Part shown: piece by piece, positions 7,038 through 14,494 of the stretch
How positions within the stretch are numbered: position 1 is the first letter of the stretch
Layout: the number at the start of each line of letters is the position of its first letter
From: CAYWTX01 sp964461295
Lineage (GTDB): Bacteria; Planctomycetota; Phycisphaerae; SM23-33
Length of the DNA: 26,195 nt
Direction of reading: 5' to 3'
Assembly: GCA_964461295.1 (NCBI GenBank)
Contig: CAYWTX010000348.1
Span: 1 to 26,195 of the forward strand
The notes under the pieces: model-generated
The model's database searches: none
The model's input: only the letters and a program-made list of their open reading frames with translations
What the model was told of the DNA's origin: nothing
Program-made: the position numbers and the translations under genes

Positions 7038-7066
7038 GGGATACCACCCTCAACTACTTCTCACAA
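7038..7066 (-). promoter_or_regulatory. Candidate promoter of the addiction module
   Basis: On the minus strand, TTGTGA (7061-7066) is followed after 17 bases by TATCCC (7038-7043). The -10 element ends only six bases before the antitoxin ATG, so transcription would begin at or next to the start codon. The match to consensus is modest. Confidence 0.3.
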
Positions 7067-7076
7067 CCCCAGTCGC

Positions 7077-8177
7077 CTACCCTCTATTCTCCCCAATCCA
7101 TTTTTCCAACCACTGCCACGTCGCCTCGTTCTCGTGCTCCGTCGGCGGAGGCGGGACCGGCCGCAGCGCCGAGGCCGGCACGCTCTTGCCGCCGAACTCC
7201 TTCGCGATCGCCGCGAACGCCCGCCCCTGCGGCTTGATGCGGTTGTCGCTCGTCATCAGCCCCAGGTTGTATTCGTATTCCGGCGAGAACGTCAGCTTGC
7301 GGTCGATGTCGTGGCTGTCCCACCACGTCAACCAGCTCACCCCGGCCGCGATGGCCGAGCGCGTCGAGCGGTCCAGCCACGCGGGGATGTCCGCGTCGTC
7401 CATCCAGTCCCCGCAGGCGCCGTATTCCTGCACCCACACCGGCCTGGCCCCGTCGCCGGCGTACGCGCGGGCCAGGGCGGCCATCGCGGCCGGCAGGTGT
7501 ATGCTCTGCCCGTCCATCGGCCCGCCGCGATCGAGCGCGCCCGTGAACGGCGGCCAGGTGTGCAGGGCGATAATCTCCTGCAGCCGCGCCAGTTCCCGCG
7601 GCGAGAAGGTCCGCGGCCTGAACCACGGCTGGTGGTCGACTCCGTTGACGTGCAGCTTGCCCGGGAAGCACTCCTCGCACAGCGCCATCGCCCTGGCCAA
7701 CCACGCGTCGCCGATGTCGGTGGAGGCGGCCTGGCAGTAGCAGTTCAGCTCGTTGCCCAGGTCCAGGCCCAGGAAGTTCGGCAGCGGCATGACGGCGAGG
7801 CCCACTTCGCGGAAGTAGACTTCCTGCGCGTTCCACAAGCCGGGCGAATCGTACAGGTTCTGCCCGCGGCAGAAGTGCGGGATGAAGTACGCCCCGCTCA
7901 CGAATCCGTTCAGGAGCGTCACGCACACGTCGATGCGCCGTTCGGCGGCCAGGTTCATCACCGTGACCAGCCGCTCGAGATGCGCCGGGCTCACCCAGCC
8001 GGGGTTGGGCTGGAAGTCGGACCACGTGGCCATGAGGCGGATGTGGTCGGCCCCGATCTCGGCCACCCGATCGAGGTCGAGTGCGATCGCGCCGGCCTCG
8101 AAGTCGTTCCAGCAATAGTACCAGTTGCGCGAGGGCGTGTAGTTCACGCCGAAGCGATGCGTCATGAGGTCCGACAT
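7077..8177 (-). CDS. Clan GH-A glycoside hydrolase (GH5-like)
   Basis: A 366-residue (beta/alpha)8-barrel enzyme without a signal peptide, so probably cytoplasmic. The acid/base Glu is E143 in LDLGNEL, the Asn-Glu pair diagnostic of clan GH-A at the end of strand 4. The nucleophile candidate is E251 in VWVQEYG at strand 7. Other clan features are HIRLMATWSDFQ (strand 2) and VSWLTWWDSHDID, the aromatic strand 8. It resembles beta-mannanase/cellulase-type GH5 enzymes, but specificity cannot be set. The start is the ATG with AAAGGAG about eight bases upstream; a second ATG four codons on is less well placed. It ends 45 bases before the addiction module on the same strand, but that module has its own candidate promoter. 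Confidence 0.85.
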   Translation of the reverse strand: MSDLMTHRFGVNYTPSRNWYYCWNDFEAGAIALDLDRVAEIGADHIRLMATWSDFQPNPGWVSPAHLERLVTVMNLAAERRIDVCVTLLNGFVSGAYFIPHFCRGQNLYDSPGLWNAQEVYFREVGLAVMPLPNFLGLDLGNELNCYCQAASTDIGDAWLARAMALCEECFPGKLHVNGVDHQPWFRPRTFSPRELARLQEIIALHTWPPFTGALDRGGPMDGQSIHLPAAMAALARAYAGDGARPVWVQEYGACGDWMDDADIPAWLDRSTRSAIAAGVSWLTWWDSHDIDRKLTFSPEYEYNLGLMTSDNRIKPQGRAFAAIAKEFGGKSVPASALRPVPPPPTEHENEATWQWLEKWIGENRG

Positions 8178-8516
8178 CCGCGGCTCCTTTGGGACCGCCG
8201 AGTGTCGAGCGATGAGGAGGAAGTGTCAAGCGCGGAATGTCCGAATGTCCGGATCGCCCGGAAACCAGCGACATCTGGCGTCGGGGACGGCGCATGCGTC
8301 GCCGGGAACGTCTTCTCGCCAGCGGCCGGGCAATGCCGTGTGGCACGGGTGTGTGTCACGAAGAACTCCCTCGCGCGTTCTGAGGCATTGCGCAGCAGGG
8401 ATTTCTCGGCGACTACTCAAGGGCATCTCTCGCTTCGCCGATTCTGGATTGGGAACGGCGGCGGTCGCTGTTCCCGGGTGCATCGCAGTTGTGCTTGCAG
8501 AAAAAGCGAGAGGAAC
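8178..8516. other. Divergent intergenic region with decayed repeats
   Basis: No gene is seen in these 339 bases between the glycoside hydrolase and the first pilin gene. GTGTC/ATGTC motifs recur at 8202, 8223 and 8237 (steps of 21 and 14, multiples of seven) and again at 8245, as if a degenerate heptamer array lies here. The segment at 8398-8420 (GGGATTTCTCGGCGACTACT and the next three bases) closely matches 9011-9032 upstream of the second pilin, so the pilin duplication included leader DNA. No convincing promoter could be fixed. Confidence 0.45.
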
Positions 8517-8990
8517 ATGTCCGATCTCGGAAGGAAGGCGAAGGGCTTCACTCTGCTGGAGTTGGTGATCGTCGTCGTGATCATCGGCATCATCGCCGCC
8601 ATCGCGATCCCGCGGTTGAGCCGCGGCTCGGCGGGCGCGGCCGACAACTCCCTGTCCGGCAACCTGGCCGTGCTCCGAAGCGCGATCGACCTCTACTCCA
8701 CCGAGCACGGCGGCGCCTTCCCGACGGCCGCCGGCGTGAGCGACCAGCTCCAGACGTACACCGACGCCAACGGGACGACCAACGCCAGCCGGACGACCCA
8801 GTTCATCTACGGCCCCTACGTGCGGAAGGTGCCCCCCCTGCCGGTGGGAGCGAAGAGGGGCTCGACGGGAATCGCCTCGGCGGACGCCGCGGGCATCGGC
8901 TGGATCTACAACGCCACCACCGGAAGCATCAGCGCCAACTGCACGGTGTCGGAGGTAGACAGCGCCGGGACGAAGTACAGCGACTACTGA
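8517..8990 (+). CDS. GspG-like major pseudopilin, copy 1
   Basis: A 157-residue type II secretion/type IV-like pseudopilin. The leader MSDLGRKAKG ends with Gly at -1; prepilin peptidase would cut before FTLLELVIVVVIIGIIAAIA. This leaves N-methyl-Phe and Glu at mature position 5, as in canonical pilins. The helix continues through PRLSRGSAGAADN into a globular domain with GIGWIYNATTGSISANC near the end. A ribosome-binding site (GAGAGGA) lies just before ATG. The product should be inserted in the inner membrane and assembled into a pseudopilus. It is the first gene of a six-gene cluster and has a close paralogue directly downstream. Confidence 0.93.
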   Translation: MSDLGRKAKGFTLLELVIVVVIIGIIAAIAIPRLSRGSAGAADNSLSGNLAVLRSAIDLYSTEHGGAFPTAAGVSDQLQTYTDANGTTNASRTTQFIYGPYVRKVPPLPVGAKRGSTGIASADAAGIGWIYNATTGSISANCTVSEVDSAGTKYSDY

Positions 8991-9001
8991 TGTTGGGCCT
9001 T

Positions 9002-9081
9002 CGCCGGGTCGGGATTCCCGGCGACTGCTCAACTCGACCTGAAGAAGGGCCGATGCTGCTGGGGCGGTGACGGTCACCGCC
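9002..9081 (+). promoter_or_regulatory. Hairpins between the two pilin genes
   Basis: CGCCGGG (9002-9008) pairs with CCCGGCG (9017-9023) across an 8-base loop. GGCGGTGAC (9063-9071) pairs with GTCACCGCC (9073-9081) around one base. Neither is followed by a T-run, so neither is a classical intrinsic terminator. They may act in mRNA processing or stability between the paralogues. Confidence 0.4.
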
Positions 9082-9121
9082 TGAACGCATGGCTCGCGAC
9101 GCTCAGAAAGAGAGAGGAAAA

Positions 9122-9595
9122 ATGGCACCCAAGGCAAAGAACCCCAAGGGCTTCACTTTACTGGAACTGGTGATCGTGGTCGTGATCATCGGCATCATCG
9201 CCGCCATCGCGATCCCGCGGTTGAGCCGCGGCTCGGCCGGCGCGGCTGATAACGCCCTGGCCGGCAGCCTGGCCGTGCTGCGCAACGCCATCGACATCTA
9301 CGGCGCCGAACACACCGGCACGTTTCCGGCGGCCGCCACCATCGCCAACCAGCTCACGCTGTACAGCGACGCCAACGGCACGACCAACGCCAGCAAGACC
9401 ACCCAGTACATGTACGGGCCGTACGTCCGAACGATTCCGCCGCTGTCCGTAGGCGCCAAGAAGAACTCCACCGGCATTGCCGCCGCCGACGCCGCGGGCA
9501 TCGGCTGGATCTACAACGCCACCACCGGAGCCATCAGCGCCAATTGCGCCGTGACCGAGTTGGACGCCACCGGCAAGAAGTACAGCGACTACTAA
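9122..9595 (+). CDS. GspG-like major pseudopilin, copy 2
   Basis: A 157-residue paralogue of the preceding pilin, aligning without gaps at 117 of 157 residues (counted by eye). The leader MAPKAKNPKG is cut before FTLLELVIVV; the first 34 mature residues are identical to copy 1. The C-terminal half keeps GIGWIYNATTGAISANC and the final KYSDY. The start is ATG at 9122, preceded by AGAGGAAA; an ATG at 9089 would give a longer leader without a good ribosome-binding site. Divergence lies mainly in the leader and in the exposed globular middle. The two may be alternative or co-assembled shaft subunits. A strong hairpin follows the gene. Confidence 0.93.
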   Translation: MAPKAKNPKGFTLLELVIVVVIIGIIAAIAIPRLSRGSAGAADNALAGSLAVLRNAIDIYGAEHTGTFPAAATIANQLTLYSDANGTTNASKTTQYMYGPYVRTIPPLSVGAKKNSTGIAAADAAGIGWIYNATTGAISANCAVTELDATGKKYSDY

Positions 9596-9650
9596 TCGCC
9601 GCCGGCACGGCAGCGGCCAGCCCTGTTGGGCAGGCCGAGCAGGCACAGGC

Positions 9651-9691
9651 ATCGCGCGGGCACAGCCCCCAAGGGGCTGTGCCCGCGCGAT
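9651..9691. repeat. Perfect 19-bp stem-loop after the major pilins
   Basis: Arms 9651-9669 and 9673-9691 are exactly complementary over 19 bases with a 3-base loop (CAA); the left arm begins ATCGCGCGGGCACAGCC. There is no T-run. It resembles a dispersed REP-type palindrome. In the transcript it separates the two major pilin genes from the minor-component genes, so it may protect the pilin message or reduce downstream expression. Confidence 0.7.
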
Positions 9692-9723
9692 ATCGGCAGC
9701 GACGACGGCAGCGAGGGAAGGCC

Positions 9724-10206
9724 ATGGCCCGCACACCGCGAAGGTCGCGAAGAGGCAACCGGCAGGCGTTCAGCCTCCTGGAGGCGGTGCTGGTCCTGGC
9801 TATCCTGGCTGTCCTGGCCGCCACGGCGGCGCCGCGCTACGCGCAGGCCGTCGCCCGCTACCGGGCCGACTGCGCCGCCAGGACGCTCGCCAACGACCTG
9901 GACATCGCCCGCCAGCGGGCCCGCACCCTCGGCGCGCGCCAGACCGTCACGTTCTCCACGGCCGCCAACTCCTATGAGATCGTCGGCCTGAACAGCCTTG
10001 ACGGCACCGGCGCCGCCTACCGCGTGAACCTGCGGACCGGCCCGAACCGGGCCGAGCTGTTCTCGGCCGTGTTCGGGACCGGCTCGACGCTGGTCTTCGA
10101 CGGCTTCGGCTTGCCGGACAATGGTGGCAGCGCGGTCGTTCGCGTCGGTGACGTGCAGAAGACGGTCTGCGTGGACGCGGCCACGGGGAGGGCCAAAGTA
10201 CAATGA
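9724..10206 (+). CDS. GspH-like minor pseudopilin
   Basis: A 160-residue protein with a basic leader (MARTPRRSRRGNRQA) followed by FSLLEAVLVLAILAVLAATA. Glu5 is kept, but the residue before the cleavage site is Ala rather than the usual Gly, which prepilin peptidases tolerate less well. After the helix, RTLANDLDIARQRARTLGARQTVTF is typical of the GspH/FimT family, and the rest is a beta-rich globular head ending VQKTVCVDAATGRAKVQ. It is likely a minor pseudopilus subunit. Its stop overlaps an ATG at 10203 by four bases, probably the ancestral start of the next gene. Confidence 0.88.
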   Translation: MARTPRRSRRGNRQAFSLLEAVLVLAILAVLAATAAPRYAQAVARYRADCAARTLANDLDIARQRARTLGARQTVTFSTAANSYEIVGLNSLDGTGAAYRVNLRTGPNRAELFSAVFGTGSTLVFDGFGLPDNGGSAVVRVGDVQKTVCVDAATGRAKVQ

Positions 10207-10218
10207 ATTGCCGAGTGT

Positions 10219-10350
10219 ATTGCCAATTGCCAATTGCCGATTGCCGATTGCGGGAAGCCGCCAGGCGACGAGGTCGGTTCACCACATGCTCGCCGTTGGG
10301 ATCTCGGGGTTCTCTCTGCAATAGGCAATGGGCAATGGGCAATGGGCAAT
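10219..10350. repeat. Inverted pair of heptamer arrays
   Basis: Five units of ATTGCC(A/G) (last unit ATTGCGG) run from 10219 to 10253. Four units of (A/G)GGCAAT run from 10323 to 10350. The second array is essentially the reverse complement of the first, so the pair forms a large imperfect hairpin around 69 bases (10254-10322). The right array overlaps and encodes the start codon and leader of the next pseudopilin gene. Tandem heptamers of this kind recall the short tandemly repeated repetitive sequences known from cyanobacteria. Confidence 0.75.
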
Positions 10351-11297
10351 CTCGCCCCGGTTTCACCCTCCTCGAAGCCGTTCTCGCTTCCTTCATTTTC
10401 GCCTTCATCATGGCGGCGCTGATGTCGGTCTTCCGCCTGGCGGGCGGGGCGGTCAGCGCCTCGGCCGGGATGACCTTTCCCCAGTCCGGCGAGGTGCTCG
10501 ACCAGGTCGCCACCGACGTCAGCCTGGCCCAGGGCTTCACCGAAAGAACCGCCAGCGCGATCACCCTCACCGTGCCCGACCGCACCGGCGACGGGCAGCC
10601 GGAAACGATCCGCTACTCGTGGTCGGGCGTGTCGGGCGCGCCGCTGCTGCGGCAGGTAAACGGCGGCGCGGCCGTGGCGATCGCGAGCGACGTGCGGCAC
10701 TTCAACCTGGGCTACCTGACGCGGACGGTGAAACCGGACGCGACAGGCGGAGGGGGCGGGGGTGGCAGCGAGGGCGCCGAACAACTCCTGATGGAACACG
10801 ACGACAAGCCCGGCGGCTCCATGGTCGCCTCCAACATCAAGCTGCTGTGTTGGTGCGCCCAGTACTTCAAGCCCACGCTTCCGGGCAACGCCACCGCGTG
10901 GAGCGTCACGCGGGTTGCCTTCCGCGCCCGGAAGGAAAGCAACCCCCACGGCACGATCGTCGTCCAGTTGCGCGAAGCGACTTCCGGCAACTTGCCCAGC
11001 CTGACCACGATCGCCGCGACCGAGATCTCCGAGCAAGCCCTTGGCCCGCAGTTCAACTGGGTGACGCTGAACCTGCCCGGGGCCGTGAACCTGGACCCAG
11101 CCAAGGGATACTGCCTGGTGATCAAGTACGGCAACGGGTCGGGAACCATCGGCTCAGTCGAGTACGAGAACGGCGGCAACCCCATGACCGCCAACGCGCA
11201 CTTCCTGACCACCAGCCTGGGCGGTCTGAGTTGGAGCGCGCCGAACAACACGCAGGACATGCGGTTCCGCATCCATGGGACGGTGACAACGCCATGA
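10335..11297 (+). CDS. GspJ-like minor pseudopilin with C-terminal beta-sandwich
   Basis: With the ATG at 10335 this is a 320-residue protein. The leader MGNGQSRPG is followed by FTLLEAVLASFIFAFIMAAL. Residues 10-135 form a GspJ/PulJ-type minor pseudopilin. Residues 138-144 are seven glycines. Residues about 160-318 form an extra beta-rich domain (TIVVQLREATSGNLPSLTTI, NWVTLNLPG, KGYCLVIKYGNGSG) resembling 'choice-of-anchor R' or carbohydrate-binding sandwiches. The frame is open back to an ATG at 10203 that overlaps the previous stop, which would give a 53-residue leader made partly of repeat DNA. The heptamer array supplies the present leader. It may be a tip subunit carrying a binding domain. 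The start is uncertain. Confidence 0.8.
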   Translation: MGNGQSRPGFTLLEAVLASFIFAFIMAALMSVFRLAGGAVSASAGMTFPQSGEVLDQVATDVSLAQGFTERTASAITLTVPDRTGDGQPETIRYSWSGVSGAPLLRQVNGGAAVAIASDVRHFNLGYLTRTVKPDATGGGGGGGSEGAEQLLMEHDDKPGGSMVASNIKLLCWCAQYFKPTLPGNATAWSVTRVAFRARKESNPHGTIVVQLREATSGNLPSLTTIAATEISEQALGPQFNWVTLNLPGAVNLDPAKGYCLVIKYGNGSGTIGSVEYENGGNPMTANAHFLTTSLGGLSWSAPNNTQDMRFRIHGTVTTP

Positions 11298-11932
11298 CGA
11301 CGCGAGCCAGCCGCAACCCGGTCCCCGCGCGCCGACGGCAAGCCTTGACGCTCATCGAGACCGTCGTCTCGCTGGTGATCGTCGGCGGGATGCTGGTGGT
11401 GACCATGGGCATGCTCAGTTCGGGCGTCAAGGCCCGCCAGGGGCTCAACGCCCGGCGCCAGGGCCCGGCCCTGGCGCGACTGCTCCTGGCCGAGATTCTC
11501 ACGGCCGCGTATGAGGAACCCAACGACACGCCCGTGTTCGGCTGCGAGGCGGGCGAGACGCGGGCGACCTACGACGACGTTGACGACTACAACGGCCTGA
11601 CCGAAAGCCCCCCCCGCCGCGCCGACGGCACCGTGAGGACCGACCTGGCCGGCTGGAACTGGACGGTTGCCGTCGCCTACGCCGATCCAGACGACCCCGC
11701 ACAGGACTCCACCACGGACGGAGGGCTCAAACGCATCACCGTCGCCGTGACCGACCCGCAGGGACGCAGGAGCGTCGCAACCGCCCTCCGCGGTTGCGGC
11801 GGCATATACGAGGCCCGCCCGGCCGTTCAGACAACGTATATCACCACCGTGAACTTGGAGTTGCAGATTGGCGGCGACGCCAGCCAGCGTCTTCGCGCCG
11901 GCGCGCCCGTCCTCAACCGCGTGCCGCAGTAA
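11294..11932 (+). CDS. GspI-like minor pseudopilin
   Basis: A 212-residue protein. A long basic leader (MTTRASRNPVPARRRQA) precedes LTLIETVVSLVIVGGMLVVT, with Glu5 present and Ala at -1. The helix continues into SSGVKARQGLNARRQGPALA and LLLAEILTAAYEEP, the GspI/PulI-like region that lies near the pseudopilus tip. The globular part has acidic loops (TYDDVDDYNGL, ADPDDPAQDSTTDGG) and two Cys residues that could form a disulphide. It starts inside the stop of the GspJ-like gene (ATGA), implying coupled translation, and is followed 11 bases later by the GspK/PilX-like gene. Confidence 0.82.
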   Translation: MTTRASRNPVPARRRQALTLIETVVSLVIVGGMLVVTMGMLSSGVKARQGLNARRQGPALARLLLAEILTAAYEEPNDTPVFGCEAGETRATYDDVDDYNGLTESPPRRADGTVRTDLAGWNWTVAVAYADPDDPAQDSTTDGGLKRITVAVTDPQGRRSVATALRGCGGIYEARPAVQTTYITTVNLELQIGGDASQRLRAGAPVLNRVPQ

Positions 11933-11942
11933 GAACTGTCTC

Positions 11943-13229
11943 ATGCACGATCGAAATGAACATTCGATCTCCAAGGCCGTGGGGCCCCGCCGGATGCGGC
12001 GCGGCACCATCTACGTCCTCGTCCTGGGCGCCTCGCTGGTCCTGCTGGCCATCGGTCTGTCCGCCATCTCCCTTAGCCGCGCCAGCGCCTACAACACCAG
12101 CCAGTCCAACGACTGGTTGGACTCGCAGCTCATGGCGTTCTCGGCGGCGGAGCACGCCCTGACGAAGATCAACGCCGACGACAACTGGCGGGTGACCTAC
12201 AACGGCGTCACTGTGCGAAAGAGCATCAGCGGGAAGTCCTTCACGTGGCGGGTCGTCGACGAGCAGGATGGCGACCTGGGCGACAACGCCGCCGATCCGG
12301 CCGTGCTGCTGGTCACCAGTTCGGCCGGGAAGGGCTCGTATGCGATGAAGCTTGACCTGGAGGTCACGTCGGGCGGCGGGGCAGCCGGCACGGTCCTGTG
12401 GGGCGTGGACGCGGAGGACGGCACGCTTTTCGCCACGGCGAGTTACAGCCGCGTCTGGGCGACGACCACGAGGTACGGCCAGTTGAAATGGAGCGACAAC
12501 GGCACGATCCGCAACGTGGGCGCCGGCATCCGGGGCATGACCATCACGCCCGCGGGCGACGCGTACATGATCCTCAACGCCAACCTCGGCGGGCGGGCCA
12601 AGCCCGTGCTGCTGAAGTACAACGTCAACAGCGCCACGGCCACCGGCAACAACATCGTCACGATCGTCGGCGCCGTGCCATGGAACAAGGACATCACCGG
12701 CCTGGCGTACGATCCGGACACAGGCAAGTTGTACGCGCTGGGGCTGAACGGGAACAGCAACCAGGCCGACCGGCTGCTGATCCTGAACAAGGACAGCGGG
12801 GCGCTTACGCAGAACGTGGGGGCGATGTCGGGCGCCGGCCAGAACGCGACGGACGGTTCGGACATATGCCTCGACGATCAGGGCAACCTCTACGTCGCCG
12901 ACGGCGCGGATCGCCACCTCTACCAGTTGGACAAGGCGACCGGCGCCATCACGGCGATGGTGGACAACCAGATGACCGCCTCCGGCACGATGGACGGCCT
13001 GGCGTGGGACTCCCACGGGCAGAAGCTCATCGGCGCCAGCAGCGTGCTGGGGCTGCTGTACTGGGTCACTCTCCGCAACGGGGAGAACATCGTTCTGGGC
13101 AGCTACTGGCTGGCCGGCCTGAACAACATCGAGGCGATCAGCTTCGTCCCCTCCGGCAGCGGCGGCGGCGGCAGCCTCGTGGTTCGCCCCGCGCTCACCG
13201 GCTCGTCCATCAAACGCACCGTGCAGTGA
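11943..13229 (+). CDS. PilX/GspK-like anchor fused to a beta-propeller
   Basis: A 428-residue protein. Residues 15-50 are a basic leader plus hydrophobic helix (RRGTIYVLVLGASLVLLAIG) of the PilX_N/GspK type, without Glu5 as in GspK. Residues 55-145 are pilin-like. From about 150 to 405 comes an SMP-30/NHL-like beta-propeller with repeated strands: VLWGVDAEDGTLFATASYSR, GLAYDPDTGKLYALG, ICLDDQGNLYVADGADRHLY, GLAWDSHGQKLIGAS. A Gly-rich segment and basic tail end the protein. A propeller on a GspK-position subunit is unusual; it may be displayed at the pseudopilus tip to bind a substrate. Last gene of the cluster; no secretion ATPase, platform or secretin gene is present here. Confidence 0.8.
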   Translation: MHDRNEHSISKAVGPRRMRRGTIYVLVLGASLVLLAIGLSAISLSRASAYNTSQSNDWLDSQLMAFSAAEHALTKINADDNWRVTYNGVTVRKSISGKSFTWRVVDEQDGDLGDNAADPAVLLVTSSAGKGSYAMKLDLEVTSGGGAAGTVLWGVDAEDGTLFATASYSRVWATTTRYGQLKWSDNGTIRNVGAGIRGMTITPAGDAYMILNANLGGRAKPVLLKYNVNSATATGNNIVTIVGAVPWNKDITGLAYDPDTGKLYALGLNGNSNQADRLLILNKDSGALTQNVGAMSGAGQNATDGSDICLDDQGNLYVADGADRHLYQLDKATGAITAMVDNQMTASGTMDGLAWDSHGQKLIGASSVLGLLYWVTLRNGENIVLGSYWLAGLNNIEAISFVPSGSGGGGSLVVRPALTGSSIKRTVQ

Positions 13230-13242
13230 CGGCATGCTTGCG

Positions 13243-13270
13243 TTGCTTTCCTTCTCCGCGACCGTATCCT
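13243..13270 (+). promoter_or_regulatory. Candidate promoter of the dehydratase gene
   Basis: TTGCTT (13243-13248), 16-base spacer, TATCCT (13265-13270). The leader to the ATG at 13298 would be about 20 bases and contains GGAGA. This makes the dehydratase gene independent of the pseudopilin cluster. Confidence 0.45.
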
Positions 13271-13297
13271 GTTGGCGGTGATTCGCGGAGAACCTCT

Positions 13298-14413
13298 ATG
13301 AAGATTGCCCGCATCGAGACGTTCCTCGTCAAGCCGCGGTGGGTGCTGGTGCGCATGGAGACCGACGGCGGACTGGTTGGCTGGGGCGAGAGCAGCCTGG
13401 AAGGCTGGGGGCGCACCGTCGCCGCCGCCGTCGGGGAGATGAGCGAGTACCTCCTCGGCCAGGACCCGCGGCGCGTGGAGCACCACTGGCAGGCGCTCTA
13501 TCGCGGCGGGTTCTACCGCGGCGGGCCCGTGCTGCTCAGCGCCCTGTCGGGCCTCGAGCAAGCCATGTGGGACATCACCGGCAAGGCCCTCGGCGCGGCC
13601 GTGCATGAACTGCTCGGCGGGCGCGTCCGCGACCGCATCCGCCTCTACGGCCAGGTCGGGGGCGAAACCTGGGGCGACTACGTCGAGAGCGGGCGGAAGA
13701 ACCTCCATCGCGGTTTCACGGCCGTGAAGATCTGCCCGTTCCACCAGGTGCGGTTCGTGGAAAGCCCGGCGTTCGTGGATGAGGTGGTGGCGCGCGTGGC
13801 GTCGCTGCGGGAGGCGACCGGGCCCAAGCTCGACATCGGCATCGACTTCCACGGGCGGGTAAGCCCCACGATGGCGATTCGGCTCTGCAAGGCCCTGGAA
13901 CCGTACCATCCCATGTTCGTCGAGGAGCCCTGCCTGCCGGAGAACGTGGACGAGCTCGCCCGCGTCGCCCGATCCACCAGCATTCCCATCGCCACGGGCG
14001 AGCGGCTGTTCACCCGGTGGGCGTTCCGCCCGGTGCTGGAGAAGCAGGCCGCGGCCATTCTTCAACCGGACCTCTCGCACGCGGGCGGCATCTTCGAGGT
14101 GCGCAAGATCGCGGCGATGGCTGAGGCGTACTTCGCGGCCGTGGCGCCGCACTGCCCGCTGGGGCCGGTGGCGCTGGCGGCATCGCTACAGGTGGCGGCG
14201 TGCACGCCGAACTTCCTCTGCCAGGAGCACGTCAACCTGGGCGATGGGTATCTCAAGACGCCCTTCGAGCTGCGAGACGGGCACGTGGCCGTGCCGCCCG
14301 GGCCGGGCCTGGGCATCGAGGTGGACGAGGACGCGTTGCGGCAGAAGCAGTACGACGGCGGATGGCGCAACCCCCGGTACTGGCACGACGACGGCGCCGT
14401 GGCGGATTGGTGA
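13298..14413 (+). CDS. dgoD: D-galactonate dehydratase-like enolase-superfamily enzyme
   Basis: A 371-residue mandelate racemase/muconate lactonizing enzyme-type protein, collinear with E. coli DgoD as recalled. The metal ligands are Asp183 (in IDFHGR), Glu209 (VEEP) and Glu235 (TGERLF). The catalytic histidines are His185 and His285 (APHCPLGP). Further matches are VGWGE, YRGGFYRGGPVL and ILQPDLSHAGGI. The reaction would be dehydration of D-galactonate to 2-keto-3-deoxy-galactonate, although close relatives act on other sugar acids, so the substrate is probable rather than certain. Cytoplasmic. No kinase, aldolase or transporter for the pathway lies nearby. The start is set by GGAGA upstream. 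Confidence 0.85.
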   Translation: MKIARIETFLVKPRWVLVRMETDGGLVGWGESSLEGWGRTVAAAVGEMSEYLLGQDPRRVEHHWQALYRGGFYRGGPVLLSALSGLEQAMWDITGKALGAAVHELLGGRVRDRIRLYGQVGGETWGDYVESGRKNLHRGFTAVKICPFHQVRFVESPAFVDEVVARVASLREATGPKLDIGIDFHGRVSPTMAIRLCKALEPYHPMFVEEPCLPENVDELARVARSTSIPIATGERLFTRWAFRPVLEKQAAAILQPDLSHAGGIFEVRKIAAMAEAYFAAVAPHCPLGPVALAASLQVAACTPNFLCQEHVNLGDGYLKTPFELRDGHVAVPPGPGLGIEVDEDALRQKQYDGGWRNPRYWHDDGAVADW

Positions 14414-14416
14414 GGC

Positions 14417-14445
14417 GCGGACCGAACCTTCGCGGGGGCTATAAT
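14417..14445 (+). promoter_or_regulatory. Candidate promoter with perfect TATAAT
   Basis: A perfect TATAAT occurs at 14440-14445, in the short gap after the dehydratase gene. The region 17 bases upstream (GCGGAC, 14417-14422) is a poor -35, so an activator or extended contacts may be needed. Transcription would start near 14452, giving about 43 bases of leader before the TTG start at 14495. Confidence 0.4.
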
Positions 14446-14494
14446 GCGATACGGAAGACGCTTCCATAATCGCGGCAGGGAAAGGGACTAACCG

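Noticed and set aside
9089..9121. Earlier ATG for the second pilin, giving an 11-residue longer leader
   Set aside because: The ATG at 9122 has a strong ribosome-binding site and gives a leader and total length equal to the paralogue.
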